A stretch of DNA of 64,000 nt from Paenibacillus sp. FSL W8-0426 (GCF_037969725.1 NZ_CP150203.1:4046001-4110000), one strand, 5' to 3'. Positions 35,221-44,413 are shown, counted from the stretch's first letter. Program-made: numbers and translations. Notes: generated by a model not told the origin, from the sequence alone.

Positions 35221-35558
35221 CGGGAACCCGCTCCCGCGGCAATGCGAAGCATAACCTCACCTGTCATTGGTCCGTTGTGCATAATGACTTCTGCCGGCTT
35301 GTTTGAGTAAAGGATTTCATACATTTGACGTTTGCCAAACATGCTCGAGGTATGCAAATAAATCTCGCGCGGATAGAGGCCTTCTCTTACGATCGCTGCA
35401 GCGACATCGCCACCGTTCGGGGAATCGGGACCCAGCTCATAATCGAGCGACAATATATCTACTTCGCATTCCCTGAGCAGCATCAGGCATTCCTCCGCGT
35501 TTTTTGCGAGCACAAAGCCTTTCGGACATGCCCGATAGTCATCCAAAAATACATGCAT
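35217..35558 (-). CDS. Cyclic-phosphate-processing receiver-like domain protein
   Basis: A 113-residue stand-alone protein with a receiver-like fold: MHVFLDDYRACPKG at the N-terminus supplies the acidic pair, DILSLDYELGPDSPNGGD holds the central aspartate, and EIYLHTSS fits the conserved Ser/Thr strand. It matches the family described as cyclic-phosphate processing receiver domain, which is predicted to act on nucleotide cyclic phosphates rather than in phosphorelay. Its job in a repair and redox operon is unclear. It overlaps the thioredoxin gene by 4 nt. Confidence 0.7.
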   Translation of the reverse strand: MHVFLDDYRACPKGFVLAKNAEECLMLLRECEVDILSLDYELGPDSPNGGDVAAAIVREGLYPREIYLHTSSMFGKRQMYEILYSNKPAEVIMHNGPMTGEVMLRIAAGAGSR

Positions 35559-35580
35559 GGTATCTCTCCTCTCCCCGCTT

Positions 35581-36429
35581 TTATTGCCAGGAACGCATTA
35601 ACGCGATGTCTTCGCGGTGCGTTCCGTCTTTGCCCGTCTCCGTTTCCATGACAACGACGGCTTTTCCGAACTCGGGAGACGCCAGCAGCGCCTTCATTCC
35701 ATCACTTCCGATGCGACCGGCGCCAATTCGGGCATGTCTGTCCTTGCATGAGCCGGATGCAAATTTTGAATCGTTGAAATGTACGGCCGCCAAGGCATCC
35801 CAATAGCCAAGCTTTCTTCCTTTTTCTAACATGGCCTGCTCTTCCCCCTCAGACCACATGCCTGAAGCAAAAGCATGGCAGGTATCAAAGCAAAAAGCAA
35901 TATGTTCAGGGTGGCTGCATAGTTTGCGAATCTGCACCATCTCTTCCATCGTTGTTCCCATAGGTCCATGATCGCCTGCTTGATTTTCGAGCAGCACCTT
36001 TGCCTTCCCGTCCCATTGCTCCAGAACCATGTCAAGGGTCTGTATAATATGCTGATAACCCACCAAAGGGTCGTCGCTTTTCATATGGCCAAAATGAACC
36101 ACCGTACCCACGGAGCCGCAAGCATCTGCGATCTCCAGGTCATTGCGAATCGAAGCGATCACCGCATGATATCCCGCCTCTCCACGGGACATGCCCAAAG
36201 CAGGATTAGTAGGATAAGGCGAGTGGGCGATGGACGCCAATCCGTACTCCATGCAATAGTCCCGGCATTGCCGGGCATCTATGGCATCCAGAGCCTTAAG
36301 CGAGAGACTGCGGGGGTTTTTCGGAAAGTACTGAAATGCCGTTGCCCCCTGTGCGTGAGCCCGCTTGGCCGCCTGGACAAATCCGCCTTTGGTGCTGACG
36401 TGCGCGCCGATGCCGCTGTTAGGCGTCAT
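35581..36429 (-). CDS. nfo: Endonuclease IV (apurinic/apyrimidinic)
   Basis: A zinc TIM-barrel endonuclease that nicks DNA 5' to abasic sites. Metal ligands are seen in GAHVSTKGG (His), VVHFGHMKS (His), VLLENQAG (Glu), CFDTCHAFASG (Asp, His), AVHFNDSK (His) and KDRHARIGAG (Asp, His). From ATG 36429 it has 282 residues, the family norm; a longer frame reads back into the glycosylase gene, which it overlaps by 11 nt. It works after the glycosylase in base excision repair, so the pair forms a pathway unit. Confidence 0.95.
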   Translation of the reverse strand: MTPNSGIGAHVSTKGGFVQAAKRAHAQGATAFQYFPKNPRSLSLKALDAIDARQCRDYCMEYGLASIAHSPYPTNPALGMSRGEAGYHAVIASIRNDLEIADACGSVGTVVHFGHMKSDDPLVGYQHIIQTLDMVLEQWDGKAKVLLENQAGDHGPMGTTMEEMVQIRKLCSHPEHIAFCFDTCHAFASGMWSEGEEQAMLEKGRKLGYWDALAAVHFNDSKFASGSCKDRHARIGAGRIGSDGMKALLASPEFGKAVVVMETETGKDGTHREDIALMRSWQ

Positions 36430-37240
36430 GCTGGCAATCCGGACAGAAAAATGCCTTCTTGCCCGTGATTTCCACACGTTCGATCGTTCCCCCACAACGC
36501 GGGCACGCTTCGCCTTCGCGATCGTACACCCTGCATTGGTCATCAAAATTTCCTGTCTTCAAGTCGCCTTGCATCAGCGGCATTTCAATATATCCGCCTT
36601 CGCTGGCTGCCTCGCGCAATACCGATTGCATGGCATGATATAGACGTTCGCTCAGTTCCGGAGAAGCGGCAATATTTTGGGTTTTGGACCCGGGTCTTAA
36701 GCCCGCAGCAAACGCAATTTCATCCGAATAACAGTTGCCGATGCCCGCAATGATATGTTGATTGACCAGCGTTGTTTTGAGCGTGCCCCGACGCCCCTTG
36801 AGCAGCGCGGCAAACCGTTCTGCGTTCATGCGGCGGTCCAGCGGCTCGGGTCCTAACTCAGACATCGCTTCTTCGGTTTCCTTCGAAGTCAACAGATGCA
36901 AATACCCCAACCGCAGACCGATAAAGAATAAAATTTGTTCACCGAAATGAAGCTCTACTTGGGTCGTGCGGTCTGGTCGATCGTCCTCGGTTCCCCAATA
37001 AAGCAATCCGCCCAGCATCAAGTGCAGTACGAGGCGCTTTCCGTTGGAAAGGTGGAAAATAAGATGCTTCGCCCGACGCTCCACAAAAATGATGCGATTG
37101 CCCACCAGCTGCTGTGCAAACTCATCCGGCGTTTTGTTAATGGATTTTTCGCGGTTAACCGCTACGTTCGTAATCGGTTTATCCAGTATGTGATCGGACA
37201 ATAGCGTCCGGTAGTTTTCCATTTCCGGCAATTCCGGCAT
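36419..37240 (-). CDS. Fpg/Nei-family DNA glycosylase (divergent)
   Basis: A 273-residue bifunctional DNA glycosylase/lyase family member. The N-terminal Pro-Glu nucleophile MPELPEMENY is present (Pro2, Glu3), as are the conserved Lys in VERRAKHLIF and GIGNCYSDEI of the helix-two-turn-helix. The C-terminal zinc finger is CPRCGGTIE ... CPDC. It differs from standard MutM in two places: LHLMLGGLLYW replaces the usual HLGMTG, and the finger loop reads TGKKAFFC where the strand-inserting Arg of GRGTxxC is expected. It may therefore be a paralogue with altered lesion preference. It precedes nfo with overlap and follows the HAD gene by 7 nt. Confidence 0.9.
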   Translation of the reverse strand: MPELPEMENYRTLLSDHILDKPITNVAVNREKSINKTPDEFAQQLVGNRIIFVERRAKHLIFHLSNGKRLVLHLMLGGLLYWGTEDDRPDRTTQVELHFGEQILFFIGLRLGYLHLLTSKETEEAMSELGPEPLDRRMNAERFAALLKGRRGTLKTTLVNQHIIAGIGNCYSDEIAFAAGLRPGSKTQNIAASPELSERLYHAMQSVLREAASEGGYIEMPLMQGDLKTGNFDDQCRVYDREGEACPRCGGTIERVEITGKKAFFCPDCQHDA

Positions 37241-37247
37241 CGTACAT

Positions 37248-38057
37248 CTACTCCTTCGTCGTTGGATGGCCGACTTGCTCAGACAGCCACTCGATCAAAT
37301 TGTTCAAATCTTCAAACACATGGTCTGGACGTACCTTTGCGGCATTGATGTGGCTATCCATGTTGTCGCGTGTCGTCACTCCTGTCAACACCAACAACGT
37401 TTCACAGCCAGCTGCGGCGCCTGCACCAATGTCGGTACGCATATTGTCCCCGATGACCGCGACTTCTTCCGGATTCAGGTTCAAACGTTGGATGGCCGAC
37501 TTCATGATGATGCTGGACGGTTTGCCAATAACGGTAGGTCGGATGTCGGTCGCCGCTTCAATGGCCGCGCCAAGCGTTCCCGCTCCCGGCGTAAGCCCGT
37601 CGTCCGAAGGAAGCTGCAGATCAGGGTTCGTCAATATGAATTCCGCACCTGCATTGATCCACCGAAGCGCCTGCGTCAATTTGACGTAATTGAAATCACG
37701 GTCAATCCCCTGGATCAGGTAATCAGGATCGTGATCCGTTAAAGTCAATCCAGCATCCTGAATCGCCTGCAGCAGCCCTTCTTCTCCGATGCAAGCGACT
37801 CGCGCGCCAGGCGCAATTCCTGCTACGTATTCTGCCGCGGCAACCGCCGAAGTACACACTTGTTCAGCTTCAGCCGGAATGCCCATCCCTTTCAAATGTT
37901 CCGCCACGCCTTGAGGCGTACGCGACGAGTTGTTTGTGACAAACAAATAAGGCACCTTTTGCTCATTCAAAAAATGAATTAACCGATCTGCTCCCTCGAT
38001 TCGATGTTTTCCGTGATAAAGCGTACCATCCAAGTCAATCAAAAAAGCTTTAATCAC
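37248..38057 (-). CDS. NagD-type HAD sugar/nucleotide phosphatase (YutF-like)
   Basis: A 269-residue HAD class IIA phosphatase. Motif I is AFLIDLDGTLYHG at the N-terminus, motif II LFVTNNSSRTPQGV near residue 40, and GKPSSIIMKSA with VAVIGDNMRTDIGAGAAAG hold the Lys and acidic motifs. It matches the TIGR01457-type group with B. subtilis YutF. It is first in an apparent seven-gene leftward operon that continues with the glycosylase and nfo. Its leader contains an 8-bp stem (38110-38117 with 38142-38149). Confidence 0.9.
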   Translation of the reverse strand: MIKAFLIDLDGTLYHGKHRIEGADRLIHFLNEQKVPYLFVTNNSSRTPQGVAEHLKGMGIPAEAEQVCTSAVAAAEYVAGIAPGARVACIGEEGLLQAIQDAGLTLTDHDPDYLIQGIDRDFNYVKLTQALRWINAGAEFILTNPDLQLPSDDGLTPGAGTLGAAIEAATDIRPTVIGKPSSIIMKSAIQRLNLNPEEVAVIGDNMRTDIGAGAAAGCETLLVLTGVTTRDNMDSHINAAKVRPDHVFEDLNNLIEWLSEQVGHPTTKE

Positions 38058-38169
38058 TCAGACACTTCCTTTCTTCATGGCATGAACCATTAGGAAAGCA
38101 TTGCTGGAAGCCCAAATTGCAGAACAGTTCCACAAATGGTTGGCTTCCAAACAATACTGTCCGGCGATA

Positions 38170-38331
38170 CTATGTATAGAGACAAAAAGGAAACGCCCGC
38201 TTCGCAGCACGCAACACGTCGAACTTGATCGAAGATAGACGTCTGCCTTCGCGCGCCTTCTGTACAAGCTTGTCATTTCCTGCGCTTTCCCGGAAAATAA
38301 TTCGGTTCATTTCCTCATGCTCAATGCCCAT
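38170..38331 (-). CDS. Possible small hypothetical protein
   Basis: A 53-codon open frame starting ATG 38331, after the rnz terminator. The product would be basic and helical (starts MGIEHEEMNRIIFRESAG). The ribosome site is poor (GGTGTAGG adjoining the start). No family was recognised. A longer frame to 38454 runs through the terminator hairpin and is not credible. It may be non-coding. Confidence 0.25.
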   Translation of the reverse strand: MGIEHEEMNRIIFRESAGNDKLVQKAREGRRLSSIKFDVLRAAKRAFPFCLYT

Positions 38332-38356
38332 CCTACACCGTTTACCAACAGATTGC

Positions 38357-38389
38357 AAAAGGGACTGCGGGAAATGCTTCCCCAGTCCC
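38357..38389 (-). terminator. Terminator of rnz
   Basis: The stem GGGACTG/CAGTCCC (38361-38367 with 38383-38389), continued inward by GGGAA/TTCCC, with a U-run on the minus strand. Confidence 0.88.
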
Positions 38390-38450
38390 GAGCCATAATA
38401 GGCTTTCCTAATCAACGCCCGTCTGCAGATGCCCAACCATCCATTCATAT

Positions 38451-39395
38451 TCAACCTTTTGGGGCTGGACCCGAATGAGCAATCGGCATAAGCTGGTGTT
38501 CCACGGCAAGACGGGTATTCGGAAATATTTCCTGAGCCTCCTGCAGCAGGGGCTGCAGCTGCTCCTCATCCTTATAGCGTGAGCTGAAGTGCGTCAAAAT
38601 GAGCTGCCCCGCATTCGCCGCCATTGCCGCTTCGGCCGCTTGCCTAGCCGTGCTATGATAATACTCGTGCGCCGTATCCGCCAGCTCATGGGTAAACGTC
38701 GCTTCATGAACGAGCACATCCGCATGCTGCGCAAGCGGCAGTACCCCTTCGCACGGGCGTGTATCTCCCAGGATCGTTACTATCTTGCCGGGTTTCGGAG
38801 TGCCGAGCACGTCTTGCGGAGCAATCGTCCGACCGTCATCCAGCGTAATGGATTCGCCTCGCTTCAAGCGGCCGAACAAAGGCCCTGGTTTCAAACCGTA
38901 CTCCGCCATTTTCGACGGGTCAAGACTGCCTGGACGATCCTTCTCGGTCACCCGGTAGCCGTAACTGTCGATGCGGTGCTCCAAAAGGCCGGCTTCCACT
39001 ACAAAACTCTCGTCTTCGAAAATAATTCCACCCGTATGTTCAACGATAAGAAGCTCATAATTCAGTCGGGACTGGCTTAGCTCCAGCGTTGTCGCAATCA
39101 TGCGTTCCGTCCCTGGAGGACCGTATACGGTAAGCAGCGTCGTGCCCCCTTGATATGCCCTGCTGGAAAGCAGGCCCGGCAACCCGAATACATGATCGCC
39201 ATGCAGATGGGTGATGAATATTTTCTCCAGTTTGCTCAGTTTGAGCGGAGAGCTCAAAATCTGATGCTGCGTTCCTTCCCCGCAGTCAAACAACCACAAT
39301 GCCTTGCGTTCATCGAGCAAACGAAGCCCAATAGAGGTCACATTGCGCTGCAGCGAAGGTACACCAGCGTTAGTTCCCAGGAAATATAGTTCCAC
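38451..39395 (-). CDS. rnz: Ribonuclease Z (tRNA 3' endonuclease)
   Basis: A zinc-dependent metallo-beta-lactamase-fold nuclease that removes 3' trailers from tRNA precursors lacking encoded CCA. It begins VELYFLGTNAGVPS. The metal motif is FITHLHGDHVFGLPGLL near residue 63, with further ligands in ILGDTRPCE and LTHFSSRY. The exosite region GPPGTERMI is present. GTG 39395 is preferred: AGAGG lies 10 nt upstream, while the GTG at 39407 overlaps that site. The length of 314 residues is typical. Confidence 0.94.
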   Translation of the reverse strand: MELYFLGTNAGVPSLQRNVTSIGLRLLDERKALWLFDCGEGTQHQILSSPLKLSKLEKIFITHLHGDHVFGLPGLLSSRAYQGGTTLLTVYGPPGTERMIATTLELSQSRLNYELLIVEHTGGIIFEDESFVVEAGLLEHRIDSYGYRVTEKDRPGSLDPSKMAEYGLKPGPLFGRLKRGESITLDDGRTIAPQDVLGTPKPGKIVTILGDTRPCEGVLPLAQHADVLVHEATFTHELADTAHEYYHSTARQAAEAAMAANAGQLILTHFSSRYKDEEQLQPLLQEAQEIFPNTRLAVEHQLMPIAHSGPAPKG

Positions 39396-39424
39396 TCCGG
39401 ATTGCACCTCTTTCTGTTGCCAGC

Positions 39425-39448
39425 AAAAAGCCTCCGACGATGCGGAGG
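39425..39448 (-). terminator. Terminator of metH
   Basis: A 6-bp stem CCTCCG/CGGAGG (39431-39436 with 39443-39448) and a U-run on the minus strand, between metH and rnz. Confidence 0.8.
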
Positions 39449-39475
39449 TCTTTGCATGACCATTGCTCTTTATTG

Positions 39476-42400
39476 TTATGCTTTATCCACGTTAAAATAC
39501 TTCGCTTGCGGGTGGCTGAATACCATCGCCGAAACGGAAGCTTCGGGCTCCATCATGAAGCCTTCTGTCAGCTGTACGCCGATATCTTCGGGACGCATCA
39601 GTTTGAACAACGGCTCCTGATCTTCCAGGTCCGGACAAGCAGGATATCCGAAAGACACCCGAATGCCCTGATAGCGCGCCCCGTGGCGCTGCTTCATCGT
39701 CATTTCTTGAGGATCCGGGAAGCCCCATATATCCCTCATCATATGATGCACGCGTTCTGCGAGTCCCTCCGCTACTTCCAGCGCTACCGACTGCAGCGCA
39801 TGTGAACGAAGGTAGTCCCCTTGTTCTTTCCAGGTGGTGGAGAGCTCACGCACACCGTGTCCAGCCGTCACCACAAGGAATCCGACGTAATCCATAATAC
39901 CGGACTCTACCGGCTTGAGGAAGTCGGACAAGCACAGGAACGGATCGACCTTTTGCCGCGGGAACGTAAAAGTATGCAATATTTGGCTTGTATCCTTCGG
40001 ATCATACACGATAATGCTGTTTCCGCTCGATTGTGCCGGGAAAAATTGATACATGGCATGTGCCTGAATAATGCCGTCGCGAATCGCGTCGTTCATGATG
40101 CCATCCACGACCGCTTTAAGATCGGTTGCTTTGGGGTCACCCGCAGCGAGCAATTGCTCTACCGAACCACGAAGCCCCAAATGATGTCCGAGCAGCATCT
40201 GCATGTTGACGTAAGGCAGGATGTGCGAAATAGGGTAGTTCCGCAGCACGTGCCGTTCCAAATCAGGCGGCACAAGCACCGGGTTATCGATCGCGATGTC
40301 GGACCGTTCCACGCGAGTAAGCTCTGGCATCGACTTCACGTTGTCCGCGTTGGCTGCATCAGCCTCTTTTTCCGCGTCCATCTCCAGCTGCATCTGCGCG
40401 CGGGTTTCCGGATTCATCAGCTTGTTCGCCAGATCCAGCCCGTCCATGGCATCCTTGGCATACACGACCATGCCGTCGTACTCCGGACGGATACGCGTTT
40501 TGGTGAATTTGCGAGTCAGTGCCGCCCCGCCGACCATAATAGGAACGTCCACTCCTGCCGTGCGCAAATCCTGAGCGGTTACGATCATCTGCTGCGCTGA
40601 TTTTACGAGCAGTCCGGACAAACCGATCGCATCCGCTTTTTCCTTGCGATAAGCCTCAATGATCCGTTCAGGTGGTACTTTTATACCCAAATTGATGATC
40701 TGGTAACCATTGTTGGAGAGAATGATTTCCACGAGGTTTTTTCCAATGTCATGCACGTCACCTTTAACGGTGGCGAGAATGATTTTCCCTTTGACCGATG
40801 ATTCGTTTTTCTCCATGAACTGCTCCAGATGGGCAACGGATGCCTTCATGACTTCGGCGCTCTGCAGCACCTCGGCAACAATCAGCTCATTGTTGTTGAA
40901 CAGCCGCCCCACTTCCTCCATGCCCGCCATCAACGGCCCGTTAATGACTTCCAGCGCGGAGTATTTGGTCAACGCTTCATTGAGGTCGGGAATAAGTCCT
41001 TCCTTACTGCCTTCGACCACATAAGAAGCAAGCCGTTCTTCCAACGAAAGGTTCGAGATTTTCTCTTTTTTCTCTACCTTTTTGTTGCGGAAAGCAGCAA
41101 CGAATGCAGCCAGCGTTTCGTCGTTCGTGTTATAGAGCAGCTCTTCGGACAATCTGCGCTCTTCCTCCGGAATAGAGGCATAGCGCTCCAGCTTCTCCGT
41201 ATTTACGATCGCATAATCAAGTCCCGCCTTGGTACACTCGTACAGAAACACGGAGTTCAGCACTTCGCGGCCTGCCTCCGGCAAACCAAACGAGATGTTA
41301 CTGATTCCGAGAATTGTGTGACATTCCGGCATGGCTTCTTTGATCAGACGAATGCCTTCGATCGTTTCCTTGGCCGAGCCGATATATTGCTCATCCCCCG
41401 TACCGACAGGGAAAACAAGCGTATCAAAAATCAGGTCTTCCGGCTGCAGGCCGTACTTTCTTACGAGCAAATCATAGGAGCGCTTGGCCACGTCAAGCTT
41501 GTCCTCTCTGCTGATCGCCTGGCCTCGCTCATCGATCGTACCTACAACGACGGCTCCGCCGTACTTGTGCAGCAAAGGCGTGACAAGCTCGAATTTTTCT
41601 TCGCCATCCTCAAGGTTAATGGAGTTAATAATCGCTTTGCCTTGAGAATATTGCAATGCAAGATCGATGACCTTTGCATCGGTCGTATCGATCATCAGGG
41701 GGACCTTGACCTTTTTGACGACGAGCTCAAGGAACTTGATCATGTCCTCGCTTTCCTCGCGGTCAGGGTCCTGTACGCAAATGTCGACAATATGCGCCCC
41801 GTTCTTCACCTGTGCACGCGCAATTTCCGAAGCCTCTTCATACTTCCCTTCGACAATAAGGCGTTTGAATTTGCGTGATCCGAGCACGTTGGTCCGCTCT
41901 CCCACCATATATGGGCGATTGTCCTGCTCGATGTATACCGGATCAATGCCGGATAACGCCGGCGGATGTGTTCCGTTCAGTTCTCTTGGGGGGTACTTTG
42001 CCAGGGTATCGCGCATCGCCCTGATATGTGCAGGCGTCGTGCCGCAGCATCCGCCCGCGATGTTCAGCCAGCCTTGCTCGGCAAAGGCACCGATCTTCTG
42101 GGCAAGCGATTCCGGCGATTCATGATAGTTCCCATTCTCATCCGGCAAACCCGCGTTGGGATAACAGCTGACGGCGGCCGAGGCCATGCTCGAAAGCGAA
42201 CGAATATGGTCACGCATGAACTCGGGTCCTGTCGCGCAGTTTAACCCCACCGAAATCGGGTTAAGGTGTTCCAGAGAGATATAGAACGATTCGATGTTTT
42301 GACCTGCCAAAGTGGTGCCCATCGGCTCAATCGTGCCCGAGATCATCAACGGCAATTTGACGCCCGTCTGTTCGAAGGCTTGTTGAATGCCGATGCTCCC

Positions 42401-42916
42401 TGCTTTTACGTTGAGCGTATCCTGTGAAGTTTCGAGCAGTAACGCATCAACGCCGCCCTCGATTAAAGCGACGGCCTGTTCGAAATAACTGTCAACCAGT
42501 TCCTGGAAGGTCACTCCGCCCGTAACCGACAGCGTTTTGGTCGTTGGGCCCATTGCACCCACGACGTAGCGCGGATGGTCAGGCGTAGAGTAGCGGTCGG
42601 CGGCAGCTTTCGCGATCTTGGCCGCAGCCAGATTGATTTCGCGCGCGCGATCCTGTATTTCATATTCAGCCAGTACAACCGAAGTCGCACCAAACGTGTT
42701 GGTTTCTATTAAATCGGCACCGGCTTCCAAATAATCTTCGTGAATCCGCTGAATGAGATCCGGGCGTGTTAACACGAGCATCTCATTGCATCCATCCAGC
42801 TCTTCGCCGCCAAAATCTGCGCCGGTAAGTTCAACTTGCTGGATCATGGTCCCCATTGCACCGTCGAGGATTAATATTCGTTGTTTTAATGCATCGTGTA
42901 GACTAAGCTTATCCAA
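39476..42916 (-). CDS. metH: Cobalamin-dependent methionine synthase
   Basis: Moves a methyl group from methyltetrahydrofolate to homocysteine. All modules are present in order in about 1146 residues: homocysteine domain (ILDGAMGTMIQ; zinc cysteines in GLNCATGP and GGCCGTTP), pterin domain (VGERTNVLGSRKFKR), cobalamin cap and B12 domain (GDVHDIGKNLVEI, with the axial His), and the C-terminal activation domain (RVSFGYPACPDLEDQ). The start is TTG 42916 after GGGGGTGA, or GTG 42925, which lacks a site. No SAM riboswitch fits the short leader. It is divergent from mtnD, another methionine-cycle gene. Confidence 0.97.
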   Translation of the reverse strand: MDKLSLHDALKQRILILDGAMGTMIQQVELTGADFGGEELDGCNEMLVLTRPDLIQRIHEDYLEAGADLIETNTFGATSVVLAEYEIQDRAREINLAAAKIAKAAADRYSTPDHPRYVVGAMGPTTKTLSVTGGVTFQELVDSYFEQAVALIEGGVDALLLETSQDTLNVKAGSIGIQQAFEQTGVKLPLMISGTIEPMGTTLAGQNIESFYISLEHLNPISVGLNCATGPEFMRDHIRSLSSMASAAVSCYPNAGLPDENGNYHESPESLAQKIGAFAEQGWLNIAGGCCGTTPAHIRAMRDTLAKYPPRELNGTHPPALSGIDPVYIEQDNRPYMVGERTNVLGSRKFKRLIVEGKYEEASEIARAQVKNGAHIVDICVQDPDREESEDMIKFLELVVKKVKVPLMIDTTDAKVIDLALQYSQGKAIINSINLEDGEEKFELVTPLLHKYGGAVVVGTIDERGQAISREDKLDVAKRSYDLLVRKYGLQPEDLIFDTLVFPVGTGDEQYIGSAKETIEGIRLIKEAMPECHTILGISNISFGLPEAGREVLNSVFLYECTKAGLDYAIVNTEKLERYASIPEEERRLSEELLYNTNDETLAAFVAAFRNKKVEKKEKISNLSLEERLASYVVEGSKEGLIPDLNEALTKYSALEVINGPLMAGMEEVGRLFNNNELIVAEVLQSAEVMKASVAHLEQFMEKNESSVKGKIILATVKGDVHDIGKNLVEIILSNNGYQIINLGIKVPPERIIEAYRKEKADAIGLSGLLVKSAQQMIVTAQDLRTAGVDVPIMVGGAALTRKFTKTRIRPEYDGMVVYAKDAMDGLDLANKLMNPETRAQMQLEMDAEKEADAANADNVKSMPELTRVERSDIAIDNPVLVPPDLERHVLRNYPISHILPYVNMQMLLGHHLGLRGSVEQLLAAGDPKATDLKAVVDGIMNDAIRDGIIQAHAMYQFFPAQSSGNSIIVYDPKDTSQILHTFTFPRQKVDPFLCLSDFLKPVESGIMDYVGFLVVTAGHGVRELSTTWKEQGDYLRSHALQSVALEVAEGLAERVHHMMRDIWGFPDPQEMTMKQRHGARYQGIRVSFGYPACPDLEDQEPLFKLMRPEDIGVQLTEGFMMEPEASVSAMVFSHPQAKYFNVDKA

Positions 42917-43032
42917 TATGGTCACCCCCGCAAAACGTTAAATCTTAGTTTAACAGAAACTAACTTATTGTGAAAGATCGTTTTCATCAGCCGTGTGGCG
43001 CCGTTTGGCATCGACCCGAACGAATTAATGAA

Positions 43033-43061
43033 TCGACAAAATCGAAGCGTTCCGATATAAT
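43033..43061 (+). promoter_or_regulatory. Promoter of mtnD
   Basis: TCGACA (43033-43038) and a perfect TATAAT (43056-43061) with a 17-nt spacer, about 35 nt upstream of the mtnD start. Confidence 0.7.
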
Positions 43062-43095
43062 GTCTATCAAACCTAGTGGAAAAGAGGGGAAGAAA

Positions 43096-43635
43096 ATGGC
43101 TGAAATCGTGATCCGAAAAACGAACGAACGCATCACCGGAGAAGAAAACGTTCGAAATTTCTTGAACAAATATGACGTATTATATGAAAAATGGGATGCC
43201 TCCAAATTAAGCCCTGAACTGCAAACCAACTTCAACCTGACCGACGAGCAAAAAAAACAGGTTCTGGAGACGTACGATGCCGAAATCAAGGATTTGGCTG
43301 CGCGCCGCGGCTATCAAATCTGGGACGTGATCACCTTGTCTGAAGATACGCCCGACATTGAAGCGAAGCTGGCCAAATTTGAAGAAATCCATACGCACTC
43401 CGAGGACGAAATCCGCGCCATTGTTGGCGGTAAAGGCATTTTTGTCATCAAAGGAACGGAAGAAGAAGGTTACTTTAATGTAGAACTGCTGCCCGGGGAC
43501 GTCATCTCCGTGCCTGAAAACATTCCGCACTTCTTTACGCTGATGGAAAACAAACAAATCATCGCTGTACGCCTCTTTATTGAAAAAGACGGCTGGATTG
43601 CAAGCCCTTATCCGGATCCATCCTTTATCAAATAA
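43096..43635 (+). CDS. mtnD: Acireductone dioxygenase
   Basis: Methionine-salvage enzyme of the cupin fold that cleaves acireductone to the ketoacid precursor of methionine (Fe form) or off-pathway products (Ni form). The metal ligands are clear in FEEIHTHSEDEIRAIV (two His and a Glu) and VPENIPHFFTL (third His). The 179 residues from ATG 43096 after AGAGGGGA fit the family; the longer open frame lacks a site. It lies divergent from metH. The other salvage genes are not in the window. Confidence 0.93.
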   Translation: MAEIVIRKTNERITGEENVRNFLNKYDVLYEKWDASKLSPELQTNFNLTDEQKKQVLETYDAEIKDLAARRGYQIWDVITLSEDTPDIEAKLAKFEEIHTHSEDEIRAIVGGKGIFVIKGTEEEGYFNVELLPGDVISVPENIPHFFTLMENKQIIAVRLFIEKDGWIASPYPDPSFIK

Positions 43636-43672
43636 GATGATTCACAGCATGAATATGTAATAGGCTAAACAA

Positions 43673-43700
43673 AACCCCTGTTCGCCATCGAACAGGGGTT
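43673..43700. terminator. Bidirectional terminator, mtnD / gntR
   Basis: A perfect 12-bp stem AACCCCTGTTCG/CGAACAGGGGTT (43673-43684 with 43689-43700), between convergent genes. Confidence 0.85.
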
Positions 43701-43738
43701 CGTTGCATCTCTTGAGGCATTATTCACCACTATGAGTT

Positions 43739-44413
43739 TTATATAAAATAATGCGGGAATTTGGCTTTGACCGGCTCTTGTTCGATCATGACCAAACGAA
43801 GATGCTCTTCCATGGCCTTAACGGCCAGCTCGGTCTCCCGTGCCGTAATCAGTCTATAGATCTCTTTGTGCTGGGAAACGATGACGTCCAGGTTGGAAAC
43901 TTCGGACAAACGGAGCAGGCGCAAGCGATTAAAAGGAATGTTCAACTGCTGCAGCATCTTCCATGTCCGCATTTTGCCTGTCGCCTGAAACAGTATTTGG
44001 TGGAATTCTTCATCGAGCTCATACAGCCTATAAACATTATTGTTATCAAGGCATACTTCCTGCATCGCAATGTTGGTCTCCAATCGGAACCTGAACTCTT
44101 CCTCAAGAGAAGCACAAGCAAGAGCCACAATTTCCATTTCGATCTTTTCCCTGATGAATCGCCCTTCTTCCACGTGTTCCAAATTAATGAGCGACACGAC
44201 CGTCCCGCTCTGCGGAATAATATCGAGCAGTTCTTCTTCGGCGAGTTTCATAAACGCTTCCCGGACAGGGGTCCTGCTCACCTGCAATTCATCCGCAATT
44301 TCCTTTTCGGAAATCTTCGTGCCCGGCTCAAGTTCAAGATGCAATATCCGCTCTTTAATCAGATTGTATGAATATGCCCGGGTCGATCCTCTAATTTTTT
44401 GATTAAGTGACAT
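43739..44413 (-). CDS. GntR-family regulator (FadR/FCD subfamily)
   Basis: A 224-residue transcription factor. The N-terminal winged helix has KISEKEIADELQVSRTPVRE near residue 40. The all-helical FCD ligand domain has the metal-binding pattern DEEFHQILFQATG, QHKEIYRLI and MEEHLRLVM. FCD regulators commonly sense sugar acids or other small acids. It follows the sugar ABC genes but is separated from them by a terminator-like hairpin, so it probably has its own promoter. It is the most likely local regulator of that transporter. Confidence 0.9.
   Translation of the reverse strand: MSLNQKIRGSTRAYSYNLIKERILHLELEPGTKISEKEIADELQVSRTPVREAFMKLAEEELLDIIPQSGTVVSLINLEHVEEGRFIREKIEMEIVALACASLEEEFRFRLETNIAMQEVCLDNNNVYRLYELDEEFHQILFQATGKMRTWKMLQQLNIPFNRLRLLRLSEVSNLDVIVSQHKEIYRLITARETELAVKAMEEHLRLVMIEQEPVKAKFPHYFI

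Larger units (their letters stand above)
38058..38450. other. Intergenic region HAD phosphatase / rnz
   Basis: About 390 bases. From right to left it holds the rnz terminator, one possible 53-codon open frame, and a leader hairpin before the HAD gene. No promoter strong enough to call was seen. Confidence 0.5.

Noticed and set aside
38170..38454. 94-codon frame starting at a TTG over the rnz stop
   Set aside because: It runs through the rnz terminator hairpin; only the shorter frame from 38331 is kept, at low confidence.
42917..43095. SAM or cobalamin riboswitch between metH and mtnD
   Set aside because: The gap is short and contains no kink-turn or B12-box motif; only an mtnD promoter is visible.
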